Shown piece by piece: positions 30,000 through 41,207 of a DNA stretch of 64,000 nt. The notes under the pieces are model-generated. The model had not been told where the DNA came from, searched no databases, and worked only from the letters and a program-made list of their open reading frames with translations. The position numbers were made by a program, and so were the translations under genes. The stretch comes from Arsenophonus endosymbiont of Aphis craccivora (GTDB lineage Bacteria > Pseudomonadota > Gammaproteobacteria > Enterobacterales > Enterobacteriaceae), in assembly GCF_013460135.1 (NCBI RefSeq), contig NZ_CP038155.1, positions 558,001-622,000 of the forward strand, read 5' to 3'. The stretch's first letter is position 1. Every line of letters starts with the position of its first letter.

Positions 30000-30983
30000 G
30001 GCTTTGTTGAATAAATCGAACTTTTAGGTGATTGGCGGAGCTGATCGCTAAATTCGTTTCAACATCAGGTCCGCATGGCAAAGCAAAAGTTTAAAATTAC
30101 CAACTGGCCCGCGTACAACAAGGCACTCAGACAACGCGGTTCCCTGACGGTCTGGCTTGATGAGTCGGCCATCGCTGGATGGACTGACAGTTCTTCGCCT
30201 GAAGGTCGTGGCCGGCCGCTTTACTACAGCGATATGGCTGTTACCACTGTCCTGATGATGAAGCGTGTGTTTAACCTGTCGCTCCGGGCATTACAGGGCT
30301 TCGTTGATTCGATTTTTAAACTCATGTCTTTGCCGCTGTGCTGTCCGGACTACTCGCTGGTCAGCAGACGAGCAAAGAGCGTCAACATCAGCATAAAAAC
30401 GCCAACGCGTGGTGAAATCTCGCATCTGGTCATCGACAGTACCGGTCTGAAGGTCTTTGGCGAAGGTGAAAGGAAAGTCAGGCAGCATGGGGCTGACAGA
30501 CGAAGAGTGTGGCGCAAGCTTCATCTGGCAGCAGACAGTGTGACTCATGAGATTATCTGTGCCGACTTATCGCTCAGCGGAACGACAGATGCGCAGTCAC
30601 TGCCGGGCCTGATTAACCAAACCCACCGGAAAATCAGGGCTTATCCCGCCGCGAAGCGGAGCGAAATACTGGCCGGACAAGTACCATGAACGTAACCATG
30701 CGGTGGCGAATCAGCGTCTGAGCAGGAGTAATGATATGTGGAAAAAGAAAGTGGGTTATCAACGGCGTTCAGTGGCAGAAACAGCGATGTTCCGCATAAA
30801 AACTTTGCTGGGTGGCCATCTGAGGCTGCGTGACTATGAGGCTCAGGTAGGTGAAGCAATGGCGATGGTCAAAGCGCTGAACCGTATGACGTTGTTGGGT
30901 ATGCCACACAGCGTCAGGATCGGATAACAGCTGTAGCAGAGGGAGCCATCCTGTCGGCTAATTCTGATTTATTCAACAAAGCC
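30000..30983 (+). mobile_element. IS903-type insertion sequence, copy 6, internally deleted
   Basis: 984 bases, both terminal repeats present, with a perfect 9-bp target duplication GTTCTTCTT at 29991-29999 and 30984-30992. Compared with intact copies it lacks 71 bases around 30638, between two AAAATCAGG direct repeats. The deletion frameshifts the transposase and removes the Asp193 region. Confidence 0.95.
30075..30927 (+). pseudogene. IS903-type transposase (copy 6), 71-bp deletion
   Basis: The first 188 codons are normal (with Arg133 and Ser175 variants), then the frame shifts and stops at 30689. The downstream part with Glu259 continues in another frame to 30927. The second catalytic aspartate is deleted, so no active enzyme is possible. 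Confidence 0.94.
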
Positions 30984-31301
30984 GTTCTTCTTCTGAATAT
31001 TTAGTAATAATGACCTTAACATCATTTTCTTGAGCATGTTTTTTTGTCACATCAATTAATTCTTCTTTTAAATGTTTTATTAATGTATTCATTTTATTTC
31101 CTAAATGAAAATTAAATTTTATTTTTAAATAACCTATTTTAAATAGTTAGTTATATTTTTATACAAAAAAAAGATAAGGTTTTTATAGATATTCATCATA
31201 TAAAATAAGAAAATAAAATTAAATTTTTTCATACAGTTGTCGATAATAATGAAAACATTATATGACTAAAATAGTCGATTTATCTATTAATTTTAACCAG
31301 G

Positions 31302-32306
31302 ATGTTAATTTTGAAATTAATACATTTTTTAACGGTAATAATTACCGTGATGGTAGTTTTTTGTGCGCCATTTAATTTATTAGCAACACCGATTAGTTTT
31401 GATGAAGCAAAAAAAATTGCCCGTAATGAAATTTATTTTGATCAAACTAGCGGAAATCAAGGAACGCTCTATTGTGGATGTCAATGGCAATGGATGGGTA
31501 AAAGTGGTGGTAGGGTAGATTTAACTAGCTGTGGTTATCAAGTAAGAAAACAAATAAATAGAGCACAGCGAATAGAGTGGGAACATATTGTGCCGGCATG
31601 GGTATTTGGTCATCAGCGCCAATGTTGGCAAAAAGGGGGACGAAAGAATTGCGTCAAGACAGATCCTGTTTTTCGCGCCATCGAAGCCGATCTGTATAAC
31701 ATTGCGCCTTCTATTGGTGAAGTAAATGGTGATAGAAGCAATTTTAATTATGGTCAACTAGCCTCGTCAGTTTTATCGCCTTATGTCCAATGCCAAAGCC
31801 GGGTGGATTTTAAAAATCGTATTTTTGAGCCTAGAAATGAAGTAAAAGGCCAGGTTGCTCGTGTAATGTTCTATATGTATGACCGATATAATCTTACTAT
31901 GTCAAAGCAACAACAACAGCTATTAATGGCCTGGGATCGACAATTTCCGGTTAATCGTTGGGAAAAGTTGCAAAATGAGCGAATTGGCAAAATTACCGGG
32001 CACTATAACCCGTTTGTAACCGGTGAATTAACCTGGCAATTAGGTCATAGAAATCAGGCGGCCGGTTTGTCAGTTGCAACTGCTGAAATAGAAAAAAAAG
32101 CAATTAAAACAAGAAGTAATATTTCTGCTATGGCGCGCAATTATCTTACCGCCGCGATTAAAGGTAATCAAATTAGCCAAATATACCACTTTTCTCATTG
32201 TCAGGGATATAAGGTTTTATCAGCCAAAAATAGTATTGTTTTTGAAAATGAGCAGGCCGCTATTGCTGCGGGTTATCGATTAGCCAAAAATTGCCCGCGA
32301 CAATAA
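31302..32306 (+). CDS. Secreted endonuclease I family DNase with Ada-like C-terminal domain
   Basis: 334 residues. A hydrophobic signal sequence (about 1-29) precedes an EndA/NucM-type endonuclease I domain with active-site RIEWEHIVPAW (His95), the Cys-rich CW...GGRKNC, and EADLYNIAPSIGEVNGDRSNF. E. coli EndA is about 235 residues. The extra C-terminus (about 283-334; GNQISQIYHFSHCQGYKVL...AGYRLAKNC) resembles the Ada zinc-binding fold, keeping two cysteines. It is likely periplasmic or secreted and cuts DNA. The start is uncertain since the ribosome site is weak. The neighbours give no functional clue. Confidence 0.85.
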   Translation: MLILKLIHFLTVIITVMVVFCAPFNLLATPISFDEAKKIARNEIYFDQTSGNQGTLYCGCQWQWMGKSGGRVDLTSCGYQVRKQINRAQRIEWEHIVPAWVFGHQRQCWQKGGRKNCVKTDPVFRAIEADLYNIAPSIGEVNGDRSNFNYGQLASSVLSPYVQCQSRVDFKNRIFEPRNEVKGQVARVMFYMYDRYNLTMSKQQQQLLMAWDRQFPVNRWEKLQNERIGKITGHYNPFVTGELTWQLGHRNQAAGLSVATAEIEKKAIKTRSNISAMARNYLTAAIKGNQISQIYHFSHCQGYKVLSAKNSIVFENEQAAIAAGYRLAKNCPRQ

Positions 32307-32763
32307 AAAAACACCTATTATCAAACAAATAGCATATTATCAAGTTGTTCACATTAACTGCGGTTATTAATAAATTATCAGGTGACTTAAAGTAATTGTT
32401 TGCGTAATAAAGTTGACAGGCAAGCAATAATCGACAATATTTTTTGTATCAGAGATGTTAAAATATTTTTATAGTCAATTAATGGATATAAAATAATATT
32501 AAGCTCTTGAGGATGTTTTATAGTCGTAGTTCTGTGTTTGATGATGTTCAGCATAGGGGATATAGATGATAAAATGTTTAAAGTATACTCTTCATTCATT
32601 AACCGGTTATAAGTTATCCATTACATGCAAGATGGTGAAATTTGTAACCGGGTTTTTCATGCAAATCATAAAATTGGAGACAATCGTCTGTTTTAAATAG
32701 CTTTTTTGTGTAGATATTCAAATATTATTACCATCGACATATAGACTATCAAAAGGTAAAACT
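32307..32763 (+). other. AT-rich gap upstream of the phoH remnant
   Basis: About 460 bases without a supported gene. A 70-codon minus-strand frame (32387-32599) is hydrophobic at its end but has no recognisable features. This stretch should contain the phoH control region. I saw no clear Pho box. Confidence 0.4.
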
Positions 32764-33281
32764 ATGAGTAGACAGAAAGCTGCAACAAGAGCACGCCGAG
32801 AATTAAGAAGATCTTTAAGAAAAGAGAGTCGCTCGTCTCTTTTAAAAGAGATCAACAATGTGGAATCTTTTGCTGATTTTACAGTATTGAAACCATTGGT
32901 ATGGCATGTGAAACTCGTGATCGTTCCCCCATTATTCCTCGCAGTGAAGCACAAAGAAAATATATTGAAGCTATTAAGTGGCAAAAATTGATTTTGGCAA
33001 ATGGTGAAGCAGGATGCGGTAAAACATTTATTAGTTCTGCAATGGCTGCTGATGATCTCATTAATAAAGAAATCAATAAAATTATTGTAACTCGTCCGGT
33101 TTTGCAAGCAGAGGAGGATTTAGGTTTCTTACCGGGTGATATGGCAGAGAAATTCGCACCTTTCTTTCGGCCGGTATATGATATTTTAGCCAAAAGATTG
33201 AGACACTCTTTTCTACAATACTGTCTACGGCCAGAAATAGGCAAAGTAGAAATTGCACCTTTTGCTTACATGCCTGGCTGA
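32764..33281 (+). pseudogene. phoH: PhoH-family ATPase, frameshifted and truncated
   Basis: The start MSRQKAATRARRELRR resembles the internal MGRQKA start region of E. coli PhoH. A frameshift near 32885 moves the match to another frame (…GMACETRDRSPIIPRSEAQ). The Walker A motif GEAGCGKTFIS and PVLQAEEDLGFLPGD remain. The match ends at EIAPFAYM, where a stop replaces the segment that would carry Walker B (LDEAQN). So the gene has both a frameshift and loss of roughly the last third. PhoH is a cytoplasmic ATPase induced by phosphate starvation. Confidence 0.88.
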
Positions 33282-33346
33282 AACAATTGTTAGTAAACCC
33301 AAGTGCAAAAGGCCGGCAATAGTTGACGAGTTTTTTGTAATAGTTC

Positions 33347-33364
33347 TATTTATTCAATAAAGTC
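33347..33364 (+). repeat. Degenerate IS903-like terminal repeat
   Basis: TATTTATTCAATAAAGTC matches 15 of 18 positions of the right end of the local IS903 elements. It lies 65 bases after the truncated phoH frame and has no other IS sequence attached. It may be the relic of an older IS5-family insertion that truncated phoH, or chance in AT-rich DNA. Confidence 0.35.
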
Positions 33365-33522
33365 ACTCAATTTCTGCGAGTTTGATGTATAAAACTTACG
33401 GTAAGAAATGACAAACAAACTGGCAGAACAGCGATTGTCGATCGTTATTATCATTGACAAGAATATTTTATTTAATCTATGACATCATTTTATGACGCTA
33501 AAATGCGAGCGAGGGAAAAGGA

Positions 33523-34555
33523 ATGCAACCCACACGATTTCGTAATGTTATTGTTTTTGGTGACAGCTTGTCTGACACAGGTATTATGGCCAGTTCCTTT
33601 ATTGGCAAGCTAGCGAGCGCATTCCGTGCCATGACGGTGAATCCGACAGGTCGTTACAGTGATTGCCGTAACTGGACAGATGCAGCGACAGGTGGAGGAT
33701 CACTTGTAATGGCTAATGATATCACTTCGAAAAAGTTAACTAGCAAGCATCAATCATTTTCTCAAGAATCCGGGTGGGGACACGGTTCTGACCTGTGGTT
33801 TAGATATGCCAATTACGCCGTTGGTGGTGCTACGGGGGGAATACCCTACGGTACTGTACACAAATGTTCACTTACGACTATGAAAAATGAGGTGAAGGCT
33901 TTCGAGAAAGATTTCTCATTACAAGGTATAAATAATGAAAACTTTCTTTTTATTGTTTGGTTTGGCGCTAACGACCTTTACACGGCAGGTTTTCCTGCCA
34001 CCGAGATGCACAAAGTGGCAATTAAAATTGCTCATAAGCGTAGAGAAGAATTAGTTAAAATTGTTGGTTCAAGTAATGCACACTTTATTTATATAAATAT
34101 GGGACTTCCATTATCGGCTGCGAGTTATCAGGCGATGGTTAGTTCTGCCAAAGCGAAATATCAAACGTCTATCAACGAGAAGAAAGCTAAACGTATTTAT
34201 GATGAAGTTAGGAGACAAATTAATAACTTTGCAAGTGGGGCAATGTTATTTAACCACACACTAAGAGAGATTACTGAAACCAGAATCGATGTCAAACCTG
34301 TATGAAAAGTTACATTTATCAGAAGGGTTGCAAGAAGTTGGAACCAGCAATCAATTTATCGATAGCTGTAATTACGATATTATTATGGGTCATAACAGTA
34401 GAGTGTCTACTTCAGATAAAGCTAATCCGACAGATCGTGTCTATCGCGTGGTATGTCAAAAAATTTGTGAGTCACTGTGGGAAAGAGGTTACACTTTTGG
34501 CACGCTTCCGGTAACCAAGGGTTCTGATCAGACTTACTTTTGTACTCGGCTTTGA
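33523..34555 (+). pseudogene. GDSL/SGNH lipase-like protein, frameshifted
   Basis: The first frame (260 residues) has SGNH blocks: VIVFGDSLSDTG with nucleophile Ser15, block II NYAVGGATGG, and block III WFGANDLY (Asn150). It stops at 34305. The continuation lies in another frame from about 34289 to 34555 and carries the last block as SDKANPTDRVYRV, where the family has D-x-x-H. The catalytic His therefore seems replaced by Asn. There is no signal peptide. Related lipases include secreted and effector-type acyltransferases. It ends just before a bidirectional terminator. Confidence 0.75.
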
Positions 34556-34592
34556 TTGAGCTAGCATCAAAAAATTAAGCCATAACCAATAG

Positions 34593-34621
34593 AAAAGCCC
34601 ACGCAATTTGCGTGGGCTTTT
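34593..34621. terminator. Bidirectional terminator between the GDSL gene and ychF
   Basis: AAAAGCCCACGCAA and TTGCGTGGGCTTTT are perfectly complementary over 14 bases around one central base, with A and T runs on both sides. Its position between convergent genes suits termination in both directions. Confidence 0.88.
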
Positions 34622-34679
34622 AGTGTTTTTGCGGTCTTTATAGATTGTGTTGAGATGTCATAAAGCCGGCCAGAATGGA

Positions 34680-35771
34680 TCAAACATTAAACAAAAAGTT
34701 CATTACATCGCCATCTTGCACAATATAATCTTTCCCCTCGGCGCGCATTTTGCCGGCTTCTTTGGCGCCTTGCTCGCCGTTATAGTGAATAAAATCGGCA
34801 AATGAAATTGTCTGGGCGCGGATAAAACCTTTTTCAAAATCGGTATGAATTTTACCGGCAGCTTGTGGTGCGGTGGCACCAACAGGGATGGTCCAGGCTC
34901 GAACTTCTTTGACCCCGGCAGTGAAGTAAGTTTGTAAATTAAGTAACTTATAACCGGCTCGGATCACACGATTTAGTCCCGGTTCTTCAATACCTAACTC
35001 AGCCATAAATTCGTCGCGTTCATCTTCATCCAGTTCGGCTATATCGGCTTCAACGGCCGCACATACTGGCACCACCACCGAGCCCTCTTTTTCAGCAATG
35101 GCCAGCACTGCATCTAGGGGGCGATTGTTGTTAAAACCATCTTCACTCACATTAGCAATATACATAGTTGGTTTGAGGGTTAAAAAGCTGAGATAGCGGA
35201 TGGCGGCTTTTTCTTCTTTACTTAACGCTAGAGTTCGTAGCATCTCGGCGTTTTCAAGATGCGGTAAACATTTTGTCAAAATGTCTAATTCAATTTTTGC
35301 TTCTTTGTCGCCACCTTTAGCTTTTTTCTGAATGCGATGAATAGCGCGCTCACAGGTATCTAAGTCAGCTAATGCCAATTCAGTATTAATTGTATCAATA
35401 TCTGCTAGTGGATCAACCTGGCCGGCAACATGGATGATGTTATCATTGTCGAAACAGCGAACAACATGGCCGATCGCTTCAGTTTCACGGATGTTAGTTA
35501 AAAATTGATTGCCTAAACCTTCGTCTTTAGATGCGCCTTTTACCAGTCCGGCAATGTCGACAAACTCCATTGTTGTCGGTAGTACTAGCTGTGGTTTGAC
35601 AATTTGCGCCAATTGATCAAGACGAGGATCGGGCATCGGTACTACACCGGTATTAGGCTCAATAGTACAAAAAGGAAAGTTTGCTGCCTCGATGCCGGCT
35701 TTGGTCAGCGCATTAAAAAGCGTTGATTTTCCTACATTGGGCAGACCAACGATACCGCATTTAAATCCCAT
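34680..35771 (-). CDS. ychF: Redox-responsive ATPase YchF (OLA1/Obg-like)
   Basis: 363 residues, the E. coli length. A TRAFAC-class P-loop protein that prefers ATP and associates with ribosomes. G1 motif GLPNVGKST (8-16), [18 protein letters not shown], and a C-terminal TGS domain ending [16 protein letters not shown]. It is 125 bases downstream of pth on the same strand, as in E. coli. No lesions. Confidence 0.97.
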   Translation of the reverse strand: MGFKCGIVGLPNVGKSTLFNALTKAGIEAANFPFCTIEPNTGVVPMPDPRLDQLAQIVKPQLVLPTTMEFVDIAGLVKGASKDEGLGNQFLTNIRETEAIGHVVRCFDNDNIIHVAGQVDPLADIDTINTELALADLDTCERAIHRIQKKAKGGDKEAKIELDILTKCLPHLENAEMLRTLALSKEEKAAIRYLSFLTLKPTMYIANVSEDGFNNNRPLDAVLAIAEKEGSVVVPVCAAVEADIAELDEDERDEFMAELGIEEPGLNRVIRAGYKLLNLQTYFTAGVKEVRAWTIPVGATAPQAAGKIHTDFEKGFIRAQTISFADFIHYNGEQGAKEAGKMRAEGKDYIVQDGDVMNFLFNV

Positions 35772-35896
35772 AAATATGTTACCTTAGTTTTTATCTGTTC
35801 AATCGCGTATCGCTAATTGATAAATATGAATGAATTTATCGATGATTATACACGTAACAGTTAGCTTGCCGAAGATATGAGGTAATAGTATTAACT

Positions 35897-36484
35897 CTAT
35901 GCCTTAAAAGCGTGCAACTGATTTACTGCTTTATTAACGCCTTCATTAAGCAGGCTCGGTGTACAACGTATTGCTTCATCAATGGTATCATCGATTAATT
36001 TTTGTTCCCGGAGGGTGGGTTTATTCAACACAAAGCCGACAACTTTATTTTTATCACCGGGATGACCAATACCAATGCGTAAACGATAAAAATTAGGGTT
36101 GTTACCTAGTTTATTTTGAATATCTTTAAGACCATTATGTCCGCCATTGCTGCCGCCTAATTTTATTTTGGCAGTGCCTGGCATTAAATCTAATTCGTCA
36201 TGGGCGACAAGAATTTCAGCTGGCTTGATACGATAAAAACTGGCTAATGCTAACACTGATTTTCCACTAAGATTCATATATGTTGTCGGTATCAGTAAGC
36301 GAACATCATTATTTGCCAAGTTGATCCTGGCGGTATGACAAAAAAATTTACTTTCTTCTTTTAGTAATTGATTATGTTGTTTGGCTAATAATTCGACATA
36401 CCAGGCGCCTGCATTATGCCGAGTTAACGCGTATTCAGAACCTGGGTTAGCCAGACCGACGATCAGTTTTATGTTACTCACCAT
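35897..36484 (-). CDS. pth: Peptidyl-tRNA hydrolase
   Basis: Cleaves peptidyl-tRNAs dropped from ribosomes so that tRNA is recycled. 195 residues (E. coli 194). Substrate contact and catalytic residues are visible: Asn13 ([10 protein letters not shown]), catalytic His23 (RHNAG), HDELDL and [13 protein letters not shown]. It lies upstream of ychF and divergent from ychH, with about 290 AT-rich bases between them that should hold both promoters. Confidence 0.96.
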   Translation of the reverse strand: MVSNIKLIVGLANPGSEYALTRHNAGAWYVELLAKQHNQLLKEESKFFCHTARINLANNDVRLLIPTTYMNLSGKSVLALASFYRIKPAEILVAHDELDLMPGTAKIKLGGSNGGHNGLKDIQNKLGNNPNFYRLRIGIGHPGDKNKVVGFVLNKPTLREQKLIDDTIDEAIRCTPSLLNEGVNKAVNQLHAFKA

Positions 36485-36776
36485 ATTCTTTCACTATTGA
36501 GCGGTTTTAATTAAAGAACATAGCTTACCTTTTCTGACAACCGACTACAAAAAGTTAAATTTGATGACAGTAGAATAGGTTGATCAGGTTAGCTGCATAA
36601 TGGCTACTATTGTTTCAATAAAAATAGTTTGATGTATAGATTTGTGAATAAAATATTATCTAATGTGATCATTTCCTCAATCTGAGTCGGAAAACTATTA
36701 CTATAATATAGCAAAGGAGTAGGTATTTTTATTATTCAATATTGTACATAGTGATAAGTATTTTGGAGGGTATGAT

Positions 36777-37034
36777 ATGAAAAGAAAACAGTCTTTTTGA
36801 TTAGGTAATTGCTTGATGGTAACTGGCATGGCAATTATGGTGATCAGTATTGCATATAATATTTTCAATCATGTTTTTCAATTAACTCTACCCGAATATT
36901 TAGCAGAAATATCACTGATTAGTCTTTTTATTGGTGCTTTGATTTGGTTAGCTGGTGCCAGAGTGAGTGGTCATGAGGGCATTGCTGATCGTTATTGGTG
37001 GCTGCGAAATTTTGACGAGCGCCATCGTCGATAA
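36777..37034 (+). pseudogene. ychH: YchH membrane stress protein with in-frame UGA at codon 8
   Basis: An intact GGAGGG ribosome site leads to ATGAAAAGAAAACAG (MKRKQSF), aligned with E. coli MKRKNAS. Codon 8 is TGA where E. coli has Leu. The frame then continues unbroken (LGNCLMVTGMAIMVI...) with two membrane segments to the conserved end LAGARVSGHEGIADRYWW. E. coli YchH (92 residues) is an inner-membrane protein induced by stress. An internal ATG at 36813 might permit a 73-residue form, but it lacks a ribosome site. Position between pth and prs matches E. coli. Confidence 0.85.
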
Positions 37035-37141
37035 TCTATCTTAAAGTAAAGAAAAACCCCGTGATAAATATCAAAGGGTTTTCGGTAGTACTAAGTTAAT
37101 AAATGCTGCAGCAAAAAATTTAACTGAGCGTAATTTATTAT

Positions 37142-38122
<981 letters not shown>

Positions 38123-38142
38123 TTATCGACCAAAAAATATTA

Positions 38143-39021
38143 TTATTGATGCTCTCGATATCTGGAAATCCCAGCGCGGAATGTATGCAAAGGAGACTGC
38201 TTAACGCCTTGCGCAACGAAACCCTGCACCCACTCTGGGGCTTTATTTAACACCTTACGGGCAGCAGCTTCAGTTTCGAATTCAGCAAAAACGCAAGCAC
38301 CTGTGCCGGTAAGGCGTGATGATGTATATTCTAGCAGCCATGAAATAAGCTCTTCAACCTCAGGGAAACGTTTTCTTGCGATTGGTTCACAATCATTTGC
38401 GTATGGCCCTTGTAACAATGCGCTTAATGAGCGTTTTGCTGAATTACGTTTTAATTCCGGATCAGCAAAAATTTGTTGGGTAGCAATATTTATTCCAGGG
38501 TGGGCCACTAAATACCATTTTTCTGCAGGACTGGCTGGCAAAAGTTGATCACCGATGCCTTGCGCGAAAGCGGCATGACCTATTACGAATACCGTAACAT
38601 CGGCGCCGAGCTGACGGCCAAGCTCGGCTAGGGTATTATCATCAATACGAGTTTGCCAATGGTGATTTAAGGCAATCAATGTGGTTGCTGCATTAGAAGA
38701 GCCACCGCCTAAACCACCACCGGTGGGTAATCTTTTCTTAACATAAATATCGGCACCTTGATGACTATCAGCGCGATCTACTGCAATGCAATAGCGTTGT
38801 AATAAGCGCGCTGCTTTAACAATAAGGTTATTTTCTGCTGACAGATTAGTAAAGGGTGTAAGCAGCCTAATTTGATTATCTTCACGTGGTTTGATGGTAA
38901 TTTCATCACCATAGTTAAGAAATTGGAACAGAGTCTGAAGTTGATGGTAACCATCAGCTCGCCGGCCGGTAATATAGAGAAATAAGTTAAGTTTTGCTGG
39001 AGAGGGCCAGGTTAATGTCAT
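38143..39021 (-). CDS. ispE: 4-diphosphocytidyl-2-C-methyl-D-erythritol kinase
   Basis: A GHMP kinase that phosphorylates CDP-ME in the MEP isoprenoid pathway, complementing ispG in this window. 292 residues from [14 protein letters not shown] (E. coli 283). The ATP-binding [15 protein letters not shown] loop and C-terminal [15 protein letters not shown] are clear. The ATG overlaps the lolB stop by one base (TAATG), so I reject an in-frame TTG 15 bases upstream. The C-terminus is a few residues longer than in E. coli. Confidence 0.96.
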   Translation of the reverse strand: MTLTWPSPAKLNLFLYITGRRADGYHQLQTLFQFLNYGDEITIKPREDNQIRLLTPFTNLSAENNLIVKAARLLQRYCIAVDRADSHQGADIYVKKRLPTGGGLGGGSSNAATTLIALNHHWQTRIDDNTLAELGRQLGADVTVFVIGHAAFAQGIGDQLLPASPAEKWYLVAHPGINIATQQIFADPELKRNSAKRSLSALLQGPYANDCEPIARKRFPEVEELISWLLEYTSSRLTGTGACVFAEFETEAAARKVLNKAPEWVQGFVAQGVKQSPLHTFRAGISRYREHQ

Positions 39022-39689
39022 TAGTTTAGCGTCCAACTGTCCATTTTTAACTTAATACGTTGTTTACCTTGTGTTAATTCAATCCGGCTAGGTAGTTTAG
39101 GCTGACTATCCTGATGATAAGCAAGGTAGTTCAAATGCCAGGTTTCGCCATTTTGCCTATATTCGATGGTTTTTAACAGCCCATTTTCGTCTAGTGTGAA
39201 TGATGTGGCATTAGTGGGTAAACCGATTAACCAATAGGGCAGGTTTTCAATCGTAATTTCCATACCTGTTAATTGATAAATCATCTGTGCTGGATGATGG
39301 TTGACATATTTTTTACCTTCTCTATCCATTAGCTGGGTAACGCCAGGGGTTACATTGAGCTCTAATTCTGTTGTTCCTAATGGATTGGTCAGTAACAGGC
39401 GGTAATTAGACAGCGTATATTGTTGCCAAAAGAATTTGGCATAGGTTTTATTATCTGGGACAATATAGGCAAAAGCACCACGGGTTTGAAATTTTGTCAA
39501 CTTGGCCAGTTGCTGCTGGTGGTTTATCCATAATGGATTGGTTATTGAGCCGTTTTTTTCAGTTGTTAATTGTTGATTGAATGTACAGGCGGTCAAAAAA
39601 ACAGCAATTAGTGGGATAAATTTGTAATAATAGTGACGTAAACTGGCAAACTGCTTGGCAATGAGTATCATTAAATATTTCCTATTCAC
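39021..39689 (-). CDS. lolB: LolB outer-membrane lipoprotein receptor
   Basis: Receives lipoproteins from LolA and inserts them into the outer membrane. 222 residues in the longest frame (E. coli 207). A lipoprotein signal ends in LTAC. Conserved mature segments are [36 protein letters not shown] and the end RIKLKMDSW. The N-terminus before the hydrophobic core is longer than in E. coli; Met7 (MILIAKQF) is another possible start. It is divergent from hemA across about 225 bases. Confidence 0.94.
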   Translation of the reverse strand: MNRKYLMILIAKQFASLRHYYYKFIPLIAVFLTACTFNQQLTTEKNGSITNPLWINHQQQLAKLTKFQTRGAFAYIVPDNKTYAKFFWQQYTLSNYRLLLTNPLGTTELELNVTPGVTQLMDREGKKYVNHHPAQMIYQLTGMEITIENLPYWLIGLPTNATSFTLDENGLLKTIEYRQNGETWHLNYLAYHQDSQPKLPSRIELTQGKQRIKLKMDSWTLN

Positions 39690-39915
39690 ACAAGTGGTAT
39701 TAATTTGTTGATATCGATCAGAAAATTATTAAGGTAAATGTAACTACAATTGGGAAAAAATGCCCGAATTATTCATTTGCTTAGTTTAACATCTTTAATT
39801 GCCTAGTTGCATAAAGTAGAATACTACCTCAAAATTTCCTTGTTAAAGTTATTGGTTTTATTTTTGTGTGCTTAACAGATGTTTAGAAACCATTTAGTTA
39901 CTTGATTTAGTGAAT

Positions 39916-41178
39916 ATGACATTACTTGCACTCGGTATAAACCATAAAACCGCGCCTATAACGTTACGTGAACGGTTAATTTTTGGGCCGGAAAGAATTG
40001 AACACGCACTGGATAATTTACTTCAGCAGCCACTTGTTCATAGTGGCGTTGTGCTCTCTACATGTAACCGTACTGAGCTTTATCTATGCGTTGATTCACA
40101 AGAATCCCTACAAGATCAATTCATTGATTGGTTATGTAACTATCATCGTTTAAATTTAAATGATATTAAAACAAGTATTTATTGGCACCAAGATAATGCT
40201 GCTGTTAGCCACTTAATGCGTGTTGCCAGTGGATTAGATTCATTAGTCTTAGGTGAGCCGCAAATTTTAGGTCAAGTTAAACAAGCATTTTCTAAATCTC
40301 AGCACTATACAAAGTTATCTAGTGAGTTGGAGCGTTTATTTAAACGCTCATTTTCAGTTGCTAAACGTATTCGTACGGAAACCGAAATTGGTGCTAATGC
40401 GGTTTCGGTTGCTTTTGTCGCTTGTACGCTAGCTCGTCAGATTTTTGAATCACTGTCTGAATTGCATATTTTACTGGTAGGTGCCGGCGAGACTATCGAA
40501 CTGGCTGCGCGCTATCTGCGTGAACATCATGCTAAGCATTTGATGATCGCTAACCGAACTCGAGAACGCGCTGCACGTTTTGCTAATCAAGTGGGTGCGG
40601 AAGTTATCACTTTAGCTGAAATTGATACCCGTTTAGCCGCCGCGGATATTGTGATTAGTTCTACTGCTAGGCCTTTACCGATCATTGGTAAAGGGATGGT
40701 TGAAAGGGCAATGAAAGTCCGCCGTAATAAGCCGATGTTGCTGATTGATATTGCTGTTCCGCGAGATATTGAACCTAATGTTGACAGATTAAATAATATT
40801 TATCTCTATAGCGTTGATGATTTGCATGCGATTGTGCAACACAATGTCGAACAACGGAAAATGGAGGCAGTTCAGGCTGAGCTTATTGTTGAGCAAGAAA
40901 GTGCTTATTTTATGGATTGGTTGCGTTCTCAGTCATCAGTCAATACAATTCGTGATTATCGTGGTCAGGCAGAGCAAATTAGGGCTGAAATGGCAGAAAA
41001 AGCACTTGCTTCACTGCGAAATGGTGCAGATAGCGAGCAAGTGATCAATCAATTGACCTATCAGTTAATGAATCGCCTGATCCACACACCAACCAAATCA
41101 CTCCAGCAAGCAGCGACAGATGGTGATATTCACCGTCTTAATATTTTAAAAGATAGCTTAGGAGTGGAGCAAAATTAA
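39916..41178 (+). CDS. hemA: Glutamyl-tRNA reductase
   Basis: First committed step of heme synthesis by the C5 pathway: reduces glutamyl-tRNA to glutamate-1-semialdehyde. 420 residues from [14 protein letters not shown] (E. coli 418), with catalytic Cys50 (STCNRTE) and the NADPH domain [19 protein letters not shown] two codons upstream was not used, because the E. coli start matches the ATG. It heads the hemA-prfA-prmC-sirB1-kdsA operon. Confidence 0.97.
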   Translation: MTLLALGINHKTAPITLRERLIFGPERIEHALDNLLQQPLVHSGVVLSTCNRTELYLCVDSQESLQDQFIDWLCNYHRLNLNDIKTSIYWHQDNAAVSHLMRVASGLDSLVLGEPQILGQVKQAFSKSQHYTKLSSELERLFKRSFSVAKRIRTETEIGANAVSVAFVACTLARQIFESLSELHILLVGAGETIELAARYLREHHAKHLMIANRTRERAARFANQVGAEVITLAEIDTRLAAADIVISSTARPLPIIGKGMVERAMKVRRNKPMLLIDIAVPRDIEPNVDRLNNIYLYSVDDLHAIVQHNVEQRKMEAVQAELIVEQESAYFMDWLRSQSSVNTIRDYRGQAEQIRAEMAEKALASLRNGADSEQVINQLTYQLMNRLIHTPTKSLQQAATDGDIHRLNILKDSLGVEQN

Positions 41179-41207
41179 ACTACCTTTAGGAAGGTCTCAC
41201 ATAACGA

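Larger units (their letters stand above)
29923..31092 (-). pseudogene. 58-codon unknown gene interrupted by IS903 copy 6
   Basis: Removing the IS and one copy of the duplicated GTTCTTCTT leaves a single frame of 58 codons, starting MNTLIKHLKEELIDVTKKHA and ending [10 protein letters not shown]. It is hydrophilic with no signal peptide. The frame is exactly restored across the insertion, which supports a real gene. I do not recognise the family. It is convergent with yjjB and its stop overlaps the yjjB stop. The IS sits after codon 36 of the reconstruction, so the gene is inactive. Confidence 0.65.

Noticed and set aside
26418-30983. Composite transposon of copies 5 and 6 carrying usp-yjjPB
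   Set aside because: Both copies have individual target duplications inside separate genes, so the segment between them did not arrive as one unit.
32387-32599. 70-codon minus-strand frame before phoH
   Set aside because: AT-rich chance frame; no start signals or similarity that I can recognise.
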